Shown piece after piece: positions 8,533-18,377 of a DNA stretch of 64,000 bases (its first letter is position 1; every line of letters starts with the position of its first letter). Position numbers and translations under genes: made by a program. Location of the stretch: assembly GCF_034424175.1 (NCBI RefSeq), contig NZ_CP139986.1, positions 1,364,001-1,428,000 of the forward strand, read 5' to 3'. The notes beneath the pieces were generated by a model. The model had not been told where the DNA came from, searched no databases, and saw only the letters and a list, made by a program, of their open reading frames with translations. The stretch is from Kluyvera intermedia. Lineage in GTDB: Bacteria; Pseudomonadota; Gammaproteobacteria; Enterobacterales; Enterobacteriaceae.

Positions 8533-8542
8533 CGGTTCCGCA

Positions 8543-9316
8543 TCACCCCGTCGCTTCCAGCAACAATAAATCCATCAGTAGCACAAGATTCGACTCAAAC
8601 GACGTCACCCCTGCCGCTTCGGCGGCAAAATGCACCGCTTCGTCATAAAGCGCGAAATGCACATCGGCAAGGCCTGCCAGGGTATTTGCTGAGGCGCGGG
8701 TGAATGCAACGACCGTCATCCCAACATTACGCGCAATGCGCGCTTTATCGAGCACCTGCTCGGTCTCACCGCTGCGTGACACGGCAATAAACACCTGATA
8801 GCGCGCCGCGTTGCTTAAGAAGATATTGCGGCTATCGCCCGGTCCTGAAATGAATGCCGTTTTGCCCAACACCTGCAACTTCTTGGTCAGGTACTCAGCA
8901 AACAGATAGGAAAATCCTGCACCGTAGAGAAAAAAGCGCTCCTGTTCGCGTAGGAGGCGGGTGAACTGCAGACGTTTTTCAGCCGTCGCCCACCCAAAAG
9001 TAAGCTGATAGTTGGCGATAAAATGGTTAAACAGCGCCGAATTCTCATCGACGCCATCCGTCTGCTGCACCGCAATATGCGGAGTCTCCGCCAGCAGACT
9101 TTTACAGTGCCAGATAAATTCGCTGTAGCCGCTAAACCCCAGCTTCTGGCACAAACGCATAATCGTGGCGGTTGAGACAAAGGTTGCCTGAGCCAACTGA
9201 CGGACGGTGATATTGCCCACCAATAACGGATGATCCGTCAGGTGGGCTAACACCCGGTACTCCGCGCGAGTGAGCGATGTCCCGCGCATCAGCAGCGGCG
9301 TCAGGCGATTATCCAT
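8543..9316 (-). CDS. RpiR-family regulator with SIS domain
   Basis: A 257-residue protein with an N-terminal helix-turn-helix (about residues 36-62, VRQLAQATFVSTATIMRLCQ) and a C-terminal sugar-isomerase (SIS) domain with YGAGFSY (131-137) and SRSGET (180-185), the sugar-phosphate site. RpiR-family proteins sense phosphosugars and often control the adjacent sugar operon, as GlvR does for maltose genes in Bacillus. Here the likely targets are the GH4 and PTS genes at 10234-13156, separated from it only by sseA. Its ATG shares one base with the sseA stop (TAATG), so it is probably translated by coupling from sseA. Family is certain; ligand is inferred. Confidence 0.85.
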   Translation of the reverse strand: MDNRLTPLLMRGTSLTRAEYRVLAHLTDHPLLVGNITVRQLAQATFVSTATIMRLCQKLGFSGYSEFIWHCKSLLAETPHIAVQQTDGVDENSALFNHFIANYQLTFGWATAEKRLQFTRLLREQERFFLYGAGFSYLFAEYLTKKLQVLGKTAFISGPGDSRNIFLSNAARYQVFIAVSRSGETEQVLDKARIARNVGMTVVAFTRASANTLAGLADVHFALYDEAVHFAAEAAGVTSFESNLVLLMDLLLLEATG

Positions 9317-10161
9317 TACTGTGCAGGCTCAATCGGCAGATCGGCGCGCGCGCCCCATTCGCTCCAGGAACCGTCATAAAGGGTAACGTCAGGCGCATCA
9401 AGCGTGGCCAGTGCCAGGGCAACGACCGCGGCAGTCACGCCGGAACCGCAGCTGACAATAATCGGCTGGCTTAAATCAACCCCCTGGCGAGCAAAGATGG
9501 TTTCCAGTTCATCGGTAGTTTTCAGCTCACCGTCCACCACCAAATCCCCCCACGGCACGTTACGTGCGCCGGGAATATGACCGCGGCGTAAACCCGGGCG
9601 AGGCTCATCAACCAGGGCATTAAAACGCGGAGCGGGACGCGCATCAACCAGTTGAGCTGTCCCCTCGTGACTGGCGATCAGAACTTCGGTCAACCGTTTT
9701 ACGGACTCAGGGCTGAACTCAGATTCAAACTCGCCCTCACTGCTGTTAGCTTCACCTTGTTCCAGCAGCAGTTCATCACGCTGCCAGCCGGCCAGACCGC
9801 CCGCCAGAATTGACACCCGTTGGGCGCCGAACGTCCGCAGCATCCACCATGCGCGCGGCGCGGAGAACAGGTTGCCTTCATCATAGATAACCAGATGCTT
9901 ATCACGGCTAACGCCCAGTTCACGCATCGCCACGGCAAACGCTTCCGGGCGCGGCATCATGTGCGGCAGGGGAGAGGTGTGGTCACTGAGGGCTTCTATA
10001 TCAAAAAAGACCGCGCCCGGCAGATGTCCGGCACGGAATTCAGCGTTGAGATCGCGGTGCTCTTGTCCCGGTGGCGCCATACGGGCGTCAATAATCTGTA
10101 CTTCCGGGTCATCAATGTGCTCAGCCAGCCAGTCGGCGGCAACAAAAAACGAAGTGGTCAT
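9316..10161 (-). CDS. sseA: SseA, 3-mercaptopyruvate sulfurtransferase
   Basis: A 281-residue tandem rhodanese protein. The N-terminal domain is inactive; the C-terminal domain carries the loop CGSGVT with catalytic Cys238, typical of mercaptopyruvate sulfurtransferases. It transfers sulfur from 3-mercaptopyruvate to thiols and has been linked to tRNA thiolation and H2S. The ATG at 10161 (MTTSFFVAADWLAEH) is chosen over 10173 because it matches E. coli length and a GGAGGG ribosome site lies just upstream. It keeps its E. coli position near sseB and yfhM but is now embedded in a sugar-gene block. Confidence 0.95.
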   Translation of the reverse strand: MTTSFFVAADWLAEHIDDPEVQIIDARMAPPGQEHRDLNAEFRAGHLPGAVFFDIEALSDHTSPLPHMMPRPEAFAVAMRELGVSRDKHLVIYDEGNLFSAPRAWWMLRTFGAQRVSILAGGLAGWQRDELLLEQGEANSSEGEFESEFSPESVKRLTEVLIASHEGTAQLVDARPAPRFNALVDEPRPGLRRGHIPGARNVPWGDLVVDGELKTTDELETIFARQGVDLSQPIIVSCGSGVTAAVVALALATLDAPDVTLYDGSWSEWGARADLPIEPAQ

Positions 10162-10190
10162 AATACCCTCCATTATGAATTATAAAGGGA

Positions 10191-10218
10191 TTGTCGGTGT
10201 TTTTTGTCACACCGACAA
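10191..10218 (-). promoter_or_regulatory. 10-bp perfect stem-loop between the GH4 gene and sseA
   Basis: TTGTCGGTGT (10191-10200) and ACACCGACAA (10209-10218) form a perfect 10-bp stem with an eight-base loop in the 72-base spacer. On the minus strand no U-run follows; instead a TATAAT-like sequence lies between it and the sseA ribosome site. It could be a weak terminator for the glucoside genes or a processing/stability site, with sseA keeping its own promoter. Confidence 0.6.
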
Positions 10219-10233
10219 GCGACCATCCGTTTA

Positions 10234-11598
10234 TTAGCGCGTTGCTTCACCCTTTTTCCAGGCGTGATGCAATTCTGGCCAGTAGTCTCGGTTAGCCGCA
10301 ATCATTTCATCAAGGATGGCTTTGGCATGCGCCATCGTCGGCACCGTTCGGTTAAGGGTGAAAGCCTGTAGTGCTTTTTCGTAGCTGCCTTCCAGCGTCG
10401 CTTCAACCAGCAGTTGCTCTGAAGCCAGTTGCTGCATTAACAATGTTTGGTGGAACAACGGCACCTTGCCCATGCGCACCGGCTCCGGGCCGTTGGCGGT
10501 GATGTAGGCCGGAACCTCGACCATGGCATCATCTGGCAGATTGGCAATTGCCCCTTGGTTCTCCACGATGACCAGGTGACGCTGGCGTAAATCAAAGGCC
10601 AGCGAGCAGGCGACGTCGACGATAAAGGCACCGTGTACGCCGACGTGGAAAGCGTCGGGCAGAATGCCGGTGTTCTGATACTCAACCGCTGCGGCGAACA
10701 GTTTTTTCTCACGCCCGTCCATTACTTCGTTGGCGCGGGTATAGTCTGGGTTTTGATGCTCAACAATCTGGTTAGGCATCAGGTAGTACTGCAAATAGGG
10801 GTTAGGCAGATATTCCGGGAAGCAGTCCATCATCGGCTGAATATTACGCCAGGTTTTCACCCATGACGGATCGGCGTGCTGCGGGTCGGTCTGCGCGGCA
10901 TCTTCCGTCAGTAGGCCAAATTTCGCCACGTGGCGGCGCAGCTCCGGCATTTTATCTTCGCCGTCGACGCGCACCTGGGTAAACCAGCCAAAGTGGTTGA
11001 GGCCGAAGTAGTCAACGTCTAATTTGTGGCGATCTACGCCGAGGATCGCCCCCATATTACGCATGGCTGCCACCGGCATATCGCAGATGTTCAGCACCCG
11101 TGCATTCGGGCGTAAACGGCGGATCCCTTCGGCGACGATCGCGGCCGGGTTGGAGTAGTTGACGATCCACGCTTTCGGAGAGGCGTAGCGCTCAACCAGA
11201 TCGATAAGTTCAGCCATCGGCAGAATCGTACGCAGGCCGTAGGCCAGCCCACCGGGGCCGCAGGTTTCCTGACCGACCACGCCGTGTCGCAGTGGGATTT
11301 TTTCATCCTGCTCGCGCATCTTGTACTGGCCCACGCGCATTTGCGCAAAGACGAAGTGCGCGCCGCTAAACGCCGTTTCCGGACAGGTGGTGACGGTAAA
11401 TTTAATGCTTTGGCTATGGTCGCGGATAACCTTTTCTACGACAGGTGCAATGGTATTCTGCCGCGCTTCGTCAATATCGTAGAGACGAATCTCTGCCAGT
11501 GGAAAGTCAGCAAGGCGCACCATCAGACTCTTGACGATACCCGGTGTGTAGGTGCTACCGCCACCGGCGATGGCCAGGATAAATGGGGATTTCAACAT
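10234..11598 (-). CDS. GH4 6-phospho-alpha-glucosidase
   Basis: A 454-residue NAD- and metal-dependent glycosidase of family GH4. The Rossmann motif AGGGSTYTPG (11-20) and CDMP (172-175) are visible; CDMP is the signature of 6-phospho-alpha-glucosidases such as GlvA, MalH and AglB, whereas beta-specific members carry CNVP and alpha-galactosidases CHS. It hydrolyses intracellular maltose 6-phosphate or sucrose-isomer phosphates. The ATG at 11598 is chosen (strong AAAGGAGG ribosome site overlapping the upstream stop) rather than the longer frame from 11706. It lies 13 bases after the PTS gene, so the two form an import-and-cleave pair. Exact substrate is not determined. Confidence 0.93.
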   Translation of the reverse strand: MLKSPFILAIAGGGSTYTPGIVKSLMVRLADFPLAEIRLYDIDEARQNTIAPVVEKVIRDHSQSIKFTVTTCPETAFSGAHFVFAQMRVGQYKMREQDEKIPLRHGVVGQETCGPGGLAYGLRTILPMAELIDLVERYASPKAWIVNYSNPAAIVAEGIRRLRPNARVLNICDMPVAAMRNMGAILGVDRHKLDVDYFGLNHFGWFTQVRVDGEDKMPELRRHVAKFGLLTEDAAQTDPQHADPSWVKTWRNIQPMMDCFPEYLPNPYLQYYLMPNQIVEHQNPDYTRANEVMDGREKKLFAAAVEYQNTGILPDAFHVGVHGAFIVDVACSLAFDLRQRHLVIVENQGAIANLPDDAMVEVPAYITANGPEPVRMGKVPLFHQTLLMQQLASEQLLVEATLEGSYEKALQAFTLNRTVPTMAHAKAILDEMIAANRDYWPELHHAWKKGEATR

Positions 11599-11611
11599 GT
11601 TATAGCCTCCT

Positions 11612-13156
11612 TTAGAGAACCGCTTCAACGGCTTCTCGCATTTTTTTGACATGCAGCCCGTAGACCACCTGAACGTTATTACCCTGCTTGATGATGCCTT
11701 TGGCACCGGTCGCTTTGAGCTGCGGTTCGTTAATTTGCGCCACGTCCTTCACGCTGACGCGCAGGCGGGTGTAGCAGTTGTCCACCACCTCGATATTGCC
11801 GCGTCCGCCTAGCCCTTCAATGATGGTGGCACCCAGCCCTTCGTTGTTGCCCTTCGCCTGATATTCCTGCTTGCTGTAAAGCCGGGTTTGCTGGTCATCC
11901 TCTTCACGTCCTGGCGTTTTCATATCAAAACGCAGGATCAGGAAGCGGAAGATAACGAAGTAGAGCGCGAACATAATCAGCCCCACCACGATATACATCG
12001 GCCAGTTCGATTTGGTGGTGCCCAGCGGCAGGTTGTAGAGAATAAAATCGATGATCCCGTTGGCTCCGATAGCGTGGACGCCGAACAAAGAAAACAGCGT
12101 CATGCCGATACCGGTAAGCACCGCGTGTACGACAAACAGCAGCGGGGCAACAAACAGGAAGGAGAACTCGAGCGGCTCGGTGACGCCAACCAGCATCGAG
12201 GTGAGCGCCGCCGGGATCAGAATGGCTTTGGCAACGGCCTTACGCTCAGGCCGGGCGGTGACATACATCGCCAGCGCCGCCGCAGGCAGGCCGAACATTT
12301 TGCTGATGCCACGCGCATCCCATACCACCGTGCTGCTTAACTGTGTCACGTTATGACAGGCCATCTCGGCGAAATAGATATTGCGTGCGCCCTGATACAA
12401 CGTTCCGCACACCTCTTTCGAGCCGCCCAGTTCGGTATACAAAAACGGGGTATAAACCAGATGATGCAGTCCGGTTGGCACTAATATGCGTTCCAGAAAA
12501 CCGTAGATCGCCACGCCAAAGGGGCCGGAACCTTTAATGGCTAAGGCTAATGCGCTGATACCGTGCTGCGCCCACGGCCACAGTTCGCTCATCACCACGC
12601 CAAGCAAAATCGCCACCGGCAGAATAATGATGGTGACAAAACAGTGGCCGGAATAAATCGCCATCGCGCCGGAGAATTGCACGCTGGAGTAACGGTTATA
12701 TAAGTAGCCGGTGAGAGCGCCGGTCAGGATCCCGGCGAAAACGCCCATCTCCAGCACCTGAACGCCGAGCACCATACTTTGCCCGGCGGTGCGCATCTGG
12801 TCGGCGGAAGCCAGTTCACCCTGGAGCTGGAGCGTAACGTTCATCGCGTTGATAAAGACAATAAAGGTCACCAGCCCCAGGAGAGCGGCATAGCCTTTAT
12901 CGCGAGCGGCAAGGCCAATCGGAATCCCGACCGCGAAGATCATCGCCAGGTTGACCAGCAATGAAACGGCGGATTTGGCAATCAACTGACCCAGATTTTG
13001 TACCGCCGGATAACCCAGCAACGGAATGTAGTCAGCCAGACTGCCGTTACCCAGCACGTTACCAAAAGCGATAAACAAACCGACGATAGGCAAGATCAGT
13101 ACCGGCCCGTAGAGGGATTTGCCAAAATTTTGCAACGCATTAACGGCTCTTTTCAT
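11612..13156 (-). CDS. PTS EIICB permease for alpha-glucosides
   Basis: A 514-residue permease of the glucose/maltose superfamily. The N-terminal EIIC region (about 1-420) has repeated hydrophobic segments and the motif VTEPLEFSFLF; the EIIB domain follows a charged linker and has CYTRLR with phospho-Cys461. There is no EIIA domain, so it must borrow one, as GlvCB and MalX do with Crr. It imports and phosphorylates an alpha-glucoside for the GH4 enzyme encoded next. The ATG at 13156 follows GGAG at a good distance; the TTG at 13168 is less likely. Confidence 0.92.
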   Translation of the reverse strand: MKRAVNALQNFGKSLYGPVLILPIVGLFIAFGNVLGNGSLADYIPLLGYPAVQNLGQLIAKSAVSLLVNLAMIFAVGIPIGLAARDKGYAALLGLVTFIVFINAMNVTLQLQGELASADQMRTAGQSMVLGVQVLEMGVFAGILTGALTGYLYNRYSSVQFSGAMAIYSGHCFVTIIILPVAILLGVVMSELWPWAQHGISALALAIKGSGPFGVAIYGFLERILVPTGLHHLVYTPFLYTELGGSKEVCGTLYQGARNIYFAEMACHNVTQLSSTVVWDARGISKMFGLPAAALAMYVTARPERKAVAKAILIPAALTSMLVGVTEPLEFSFLFVAPLLFVVHAVLTGIGMTLFSLFGVHAIGANGIIDFILYNLPLGTTKSNWPMYIVVGLIMFALYFVIFRFLILRFDMKTPGREEDDQQTRLYSKQEYQAKGNNEGLGATIIEGLGGRGNIEVVDNCYTRLRVSVKDVAQINEPQLKATGAKGIIKQGNNVQVVYGLHVKKMREAVEAVL

Positions 13157-13429
13157 GTTGTTCTCCAATTTTTGAACCGCGTTGATAAGGGGATAAGACC
13201 CGCAGACGTTAACAGCACAATAGCCTGCTAAGCCATCTATCTTATTGTTTTAAAAACAAAGTACGCACAACGTCACATGTAACGTTGCGTGTTGTGATCG
13301 GCGTAACACGTTAAGGACGTGAAGTGATGGGCGAGAAAATGGGATTATATCGACTACTGGCAAACTACGGTCTGGGGCATAATACTGTGTTGACGACACA
13401 ATCAGATTTCACCCCTCAGAGGTTACAGG
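13157..13429. promoter_or_regulatory. Divergent control region between the PTS gene and yfhM
   Basis: This 273-base spacer must hold the promoters of the glucoside block (reverse) and yfhM (forward). A TGTGA-N6-TAACA sequence in the segment 13290-13312 resembles a CRP site with one mismatch, and CAACGT...ACGTTG arms separated by eight bases (13268-13287) form an inverted repeat suitable for the RpiR-type regulator. A CATAAT element near 13380 could serve yfhM. All assignments are by eye and tentative. Confidence 0.4.
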
Positions 13430-16400
13430 ATGAAACCCTTTCGTTTAGCAACGCTGGCCCTCGCGCTGGCGATGACGTTCACGCTGGCTGGATGCGACAA
13501 TAATAACGACGACAAGACCGCCGTGCCTGCAACGCCGACCAAAACGGATAGCGCTGCGCCAAAAGCGGATCCCGCCCGACTTCAAAAACTCGCCCAGCAA
13601 AGTCAGGGCAAAACGCTCTCTTTGCTTGATGCCTCGGAAGTCCAGTTGGACGGCGCGGCCACGCTGGTGCTGACCTTCTCCATCCCGCTTGATCCTGAAC
13701 AAGACTTCAGTAAAAGCGTCCATCTGGTGGATAAAAAAAGCGGCAAGGTCGATGGCGCCTGGGAACTGGCACCGAACCTGAAAGAGCTGCGTCTGCGGCA
13801 TCTTGAGCCAAAACGTGACCTGATTGTGACCGTTGAACCCGCGCTACTGGCGCTCAATAAAGCCACCTTCGGAACGAGCGTTGAAAAAACGCTGACCACC
13901 CGAGATATTGCGCCGAGCGTGGGTTTTGCCAGCCGAGGCTCGCTCTTACCAGGCAAGGTCATTGAAGGGCTGCCGGTGATGGCGCTTAACGTACCGCACG
14001 TGGACGTTAATTTCTTCCGCGTGAAGCCTGAAGCGCTGGCGTCATTTGTCAGCCAATGGGAATACCGCAGTTCGCTAAGCAACTGGGAGTCAGATGAGCT
14101 GCTGAAAATGGCGGACCTGGTGTATACCGGGCGCTTTGACCTCAACCCGGCACGTAACACCCGCGAAAAATTGTTGTTACCGCTAAAAGACATTACGCCG
14201 TTGCAGCAATCCGGCGTTTATATCGCCGTGATGAATCCGGCGGGGCAGTATAGCTACAGCAATGCCGCGACGCTGTTTACCCTCAGTGACGTTGGCGTGT
14301 CGCTCCACCGTTATCACAATCAACTGGATGTGTTTACCCAGAGCCTGGAAAACGGCGCTGCGCAGTCGGCGGTGGAGCTGACGCTCATCAACAGTAAAGG
14401 GCAAACTCTGGCGCAGGCTACCAGCGATGCGAAAGGGCATACCACCCTGCAATCCGATAAGGACGCGGCGCTGCTGTTGGCACGCAAAGATGGGCAGACA
14501 ACCTTACTCGACCTCAAACAGCCCGCGCTTGATCTGGCCGAGTTTGATATCGCCGGTTCGCCGGGCTACAGCAAGCAGTTCTTTATGTTCGGCCCGCGCG
14601 ATCTCTATCGTCCGGGCGAAACGGTGATTTTAAACGGTCTGCTGCGCGACAGCGACGGCAAGCCGCTGGCTGAGCAGCCGGTGAAACTGGAGGTCGTCAA
14701 GCCGGACGGTACGGTTATCCGCAGCCTGGTCAGCAAACCGGTTAATGGTCTGTATCAACTGACCTATCCACTGGACAGCGGCGCAGCAACCGGCATGTGG
14801 CACATTCGCGCTAACACCGGCGATAACCAGCCGCAGGAATGGGATTTCCAGGTCGAGGATTTTATGCCCGAGCGCATGGCCCTCAATCTGACGCCAAAGG
14901 CGACGCCGCTCTCTCCGGCGGATGACGTGAAATTTGATGTGGTCGGTTACTACCTTTACGGCGCGCCTGCCAACGGTAATAGCCTGCAAGGTAAGCTGTT
15001 CTTACGTCCGCTACGCGACGCGGTAGCGGCACTACCGGGCTTCCAGTTTGGTGATATTGCTCAGGAAAATATGACCCGCAGCCTCGATGAGATGGACCTG
15101 AAGCTTGATGCAAAAGGTCGTACCGAGGTTACCACTGCCAGCCAGTGGCAGGAAACGCATTCTCCATTACAGGTGATTCTCCAGGCTAGCCTGCTGGAGT
15201 CTGGCGGTCGGCCGGTTACGCGTCGTGCGGTTCAGGCTATCTGGCCTGCTGCTGAGCTGCCGGGCGTACGCCCTCAGTTTGCTAGCAAAGCGGTCTATGA
15301 CTACCGTACCGATACCACGGTTAATCAACCTATCGTTGAAGAAAACAGCCAGGCAGCGTTCGATATTGTTTACAGCAACGCGCAGGGTGAGAAAAAGGCG
15401 GTTTCAGGTTTGCAGGTCAAGCTTATCCGTGAGCGCCGTGATTACTACTGGAACTGGTCGGAAGGCGACGGTTGGCAATCTCGCTTTGATCAAAAAGATC
15501 TGGTGGAGGGAGAAGAATCGCTGGATCTGAAAGCGGATGAAACCGGAAAAGTTAGCTTCCCGGTGGAATGGGGCGCCTATCGCCTGGAAGTGAAAGCGCC
15601 AAACGAAGCGGTCAGCAGCGTGCGTTTCTGGGCAGGCTATAGCTGGCAGGATAACAGTGACGGCACCGGCGCGGCGCGCCCTGACCGTGTAACTTTAAAG
15701 CTCGATAAACCGAATTATCAGCCGGGCGATACTATCAAACTGCATGTAGCGGCACCCGCTGCGGGCAAAGGTTATGCGATGGTCGAATCCAGCGAGGGAC
15801 CGCTGTGGTGGCAGGAAATTGATGTGCCAGCACAGGGGATGGATCTCTCCATCCCGGTGGATAAAAGCTGGAACCGCCATGACCTTTATCTGAGCACGCT
15901 GGTAGTGCGTCCGGGTGATAAATCCCGCTCGGCGACACCAAAACGGGCGGTAGGTGTCCTGCATCTGCCGCTGGGCGATGAGCAACGTCGACTGAATATC
16001 GCGCTGGATAGCCCGCAGAAAATGCGCCCGAATCAGCCGCTGACCGTCAAAGTGAAGGTCAATCGTAAAGAGGGAGCGGCACCAAAACAGGTGAACGTTC
16101 TGCTCTCTGCGGTGGATAGCGGTGTGCTGAATATTACCGACTACACCACGCCGGATCCGTGGGAAGCCTTCTTTGGCCAGAAACGTTACGGTGCGGATAT
16201 CTATGATATTTATGGCCAGGTCATCGAAGGGCAGGGGCGTCTTGCCAGCCTACGCTTCGGTGGTGATGGCGATGAACTCAATCGCGGCGGTAAACCGCCG
16301 GTTAACCACGTCACCATTATTGCCCAGCAGGCGCAGCCGGTGGTGCTTGATGAAAACGGTGAAGGCATCATCACCATGCCTATCGGGGACTTTAACGGCG

Positions 16401-18376
16401 AACTGCGCGTCATGGCGCAGGCGTGGACGGCGGAAGACTTCGGCAGCGCTGAATCGAAAGTGATAGTGGCCGCACCGGTGGTGGCGGAATTGAACATGCC
16501 GCGCTTTATGGCAAGCGGCGACAGTGCTCGTCTGACGCTTGATGTCACCAACCTCACAGGCCAACCGCAGACGCTGAACGTGAAAATTGCCACCGGCGGC
16601 CTGATTCAGTTGAAAAGCGCGCAGCCCGCGCCATTAAAACTGGAGCCGGGCGTCCGTAGCACGCTGTTTGTGCCGGTAAGCGCAGGCGAAGGGTATGGCG
16701 ATGGCGATATTAATGTCACCGTGTCAGGCATGACGCTGCCGGGTGAAACGCTGGCAGAGATGCAAAAGTCATGGAAAATCGGCGTCCGTCCGGCCTTCCC
16801 GGCGCAGACGGTAAATAACGGCGCGGTGCTTCAGCCGGGTGAAAGCTGGAGCGTTCCGCCGAATCTAAATGCATCATTCTCACCGGTGACGCTGCAAGGG
16901 CAACTGCTGTTAAGCGGCAAACCGCCGCTTAATCTGGCGCGCTATATTCGCGAACTGAAAGCCTATCCGTATGGTTGTCTGGAGCAGACGGCAAGCGGAC
17001 TCTTCCCGCAGCTTTATACCAATGCCGAGCAGCTTAAGGCGCTGGGCATTGCGGGCGATAGTGATGACAAACGTCGTGCAGCGGTTGATATAGGTATCTC
17101 GCGCCTGCTGCAAATGCAAAAAGATAACGTCGGGTTTGCCCTGTGGGACAAAGAAGGATCGGAAGAGTACTGGTTGACGGCCTACGTCATGGACTTCCTG
17201 GTACGAGCAGGGGAACAGGGCTACAGCGTCCCAGCCGAGGCGATTAACAAAGGCAACAACCGGATGCTGCGCTACCTGCAAGAGCCGGGGTTGATGAGCG
17301 TGCGCTATACCGATGATACCGCTGCCAGCCGCTTCGCTATTCAGGCTTATGCGGGACTGGTGCTGGCACGTCAGCAAAAAGCCCCATTGGGTGCGTTGCG
17401 TGAATTGTGGGAACGCCGTAGTCAGGTGCGCTCCGGCCTGCCGCTGATGCAGTTGGGTATTGCACTGAAGGCGATGGGCGATGCTCCGCGCAGCGAACAA
17501 GCGCTTCAGTTAGCGCTGACTACCAAACGTTCAGACCAAACGCGCTGGCTGGCGGACTACGGTAGCGATCTGCGCGACCATGCCCTGATGCTTTCGCTGC
17601 TGGAAGAAAACAAACTCCTGCCTGATGCTCAGAATGCGCTGCTGCAAACCCTCTCTGAGGAAGCTTTTGGCGAACGCTGGCTGTCGACCCAGGAAAACAA
17701 TGCGTTATTCCTGGCGGCAAAAAGTGTCCTGAGTCTGCCGGGTAACTGGACGGCGCAAACCACGCTTTCAAGCCAACCGCTGCAAGGCGACAAATCGCTG
17801 ACGCAAAACCTGAATGGTGAACAGCTGGCTGCCCTTAACGTGACAAACACTGGTGAACACCCGCTGTGGCTGCGTCTGGACAGTGCTGGTTATCCAGAGA
17901 GCGCCCCGGCAGCATCAAGCAACGTTTTGCATATCGAACGTCAGTTCTTTGGTACTGATGGTGAAAGCAAATCGTTGTCTTCGCTGCGCAGTGGCGATTT
18001 GGTTCTGGTAAAACTTGACGTCAAAGCCAGCCAGAACGTACCGGATGCACTGGTGGTGGATATGCTGCCCGCAGGTCTGGAGCTGGAAAACCAGAACCTG
18101 GCGAATAGTAGCGCTAACCTGCAAGACAACGGCGGTGAAGTACAAGAGTGGCTAAACCAAATGCAGCAGGCGGATATTCAGCATATGGAATTCCGTGACG
18201 ATCGCTTTGTTGCTGCGGTGGCCTTGAATGCCAACCAACCGGTGACGCTGGTGTATCTGGCGCGTGCGGTGATGCCGGGCGCCTATCAGGTGCCGCCGTC
18301 GCAGGTTGAATCGATGTATGTACCGAGCTGGCGAGCGACGAGCGCTTCGGGCGATATGTTGATTGTCGTGCCGTAA
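13430..18376 (+). CDS. yfhM: YfhM, bacterial alpha2-macroglobulin lipoprotein (ECAM)
   Basis: A 1648-residue protein starting with a lipoprotein signal whose lipobox ends LAGC (Cys22). It then has macroglobulin-type domains and the thioester motif CLEQ, with Cys1183 and Gln1186 by codon count, close to Cys1187-Gln1190 in E. coli. The protein is thought to trap proteases in the periplasm by covalent thioester capture. The Asp after the lipidated Cys (CDNN) suggests inner-membrane retention. It is paired with pbpC, whose start is one base beyond its stop; the pair is believed to guard breached cell envelopes. Confidence 0.97.
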   Translation: MKPFRLATLALALAMTFTLAGCDNNNDDKTAVPATPTKTDSAAPKADPARLQKLAQQSQGKTLSLLDASEVQLDGAATLVLTFSIPLDPEQDFSKSVHLVDKKSGKVDGAWELAPNLKELRLRHLEPKRDLIVTVEPALLALNKATFGTSVEKTLTTRDIAPSVGFASRGSLLPGKVIEGLPVMALNVPHVDVNFFRVKPEALASFVSQWEYRSSLSNWESDELLKMADLVYTGRFDLNPARNTREKLLLPLKDITPLQQSGVYIAVMNPAGQYSYSNAATLFTLSDVGVSLHRYHNQLDVFTQSLENGAAQSAVELTLINSKGQTLAQATSDAKGHTTLQSDKDAALLLARKDGQTTLLDLKQPALDLAEFDIAGSPGYSKQFFMFGPRDLYRPGETVILNGLLRDSDGKPLAEQPVKLEVVKPDGTVIRSLVSKPVNGLYQLTYPLDSGAATGMWHIRANTGDNQPQEWDFQVEDFMPERMALNLTPKATPLSPADDVKFDVVGYYLYGAPANGNSLQGKLFLRPLRDAVAALPGFQFGDIAQENMTRSLDEMDLKLDAKGRTEVTTASQWQETHSPLQVILQASLLESGGRPVTRRAVQAIWPAAELPGVRPQFASKAVYDYRTDTTVNQPIVEENSQAAFDIVYSNAQGEKKAVSGLQVKLIRERRDYYWNWSEGDGWQSRFDQKDLVEGEESLDLKADETGKVSFPVEWGAYRLEVKAPNEAVSSVRFWAGYSWQDNSDGTGAARPDRVTLKLDKPNYQPGDTIKLHVAAPAAGKGYAMVESSEGPLWWQEIDVPAQGMDLSIPVDKSWNRHDLYLSTLVVRPGDKSRSATPKRAVGVLHLPLGDEQRRLNIALDSPQKMRPNQPLTVKVKVNRKEGAAPKQVNVLLSAVDSGVLNITDYTTPDPWEAFFGQKRYGADIYDIYGQVIEGQGRLASLRFGGDGDELNRGGKPPVNHVTIIAQQAQPVVLDENGEGIITMPIGDFNGELRVMAQAWTAEDFGSAESKVIVAAPVVAELNMPRFMASGDSARLTLDVTNLTGQPQTLNVKIATGGLIQLKSAQPAPLKLEPGVRSTLFVPVSAGEGYGDGDINVTVSGMTLPGETLAEMQKSWKIGVRPAFPAQTVNNGAVLQPGESWSVPPNLNASFSPVTLQGQLLLSGKPPLNLARYIRELKAYPYGCLEQTASGLFPQLYTNAEQLKALGIAGDSDDKRRAAVDIGISRLLQMQKDNVGFALWDKEGSEEYWLTAYVMDFLVRAGEQGYSVPAEAINKGNNRMLRYLQEPGLMSVRYTDDTAASRFAIQAYAGLVLARQQKAPLGALRELWERRSQVRSGLPLMQLGIALKAMGDAPRSEQALQLALTTKRSDQTRWLADYGSDLRDHALMLSLLEENKLLPDAQNALLQTLSEEAFGERWLSTQENNALFLAAKSVLSLPGNWTAQTTLSSQPLQGDKSLTQNLNGEQLAALNVTNTGEHPLWLRLDSAGYPESAPAASSNVLHIERQFFGTDGESKSLSSLRSGDLVLVKLDVKASQNVPDALVVDMLPAGLELENQNLANSSANLQDNGGEVQEWLNQMQQADIQHMEFRDDRFVAAVALNANQPVTLVYLARAVMPGAYQVPPSQVESMYVPSWRATSASGDMLIVVP

Positions 18377-18377
18377 G

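Noticed and set aside
8438..8542. Homologue of the sRNA ryfA expected between sseB and sseA
   Set aside because: The spacer is only about 105 bases and is filled by a BIME; no ryfA-like structure was recognised.
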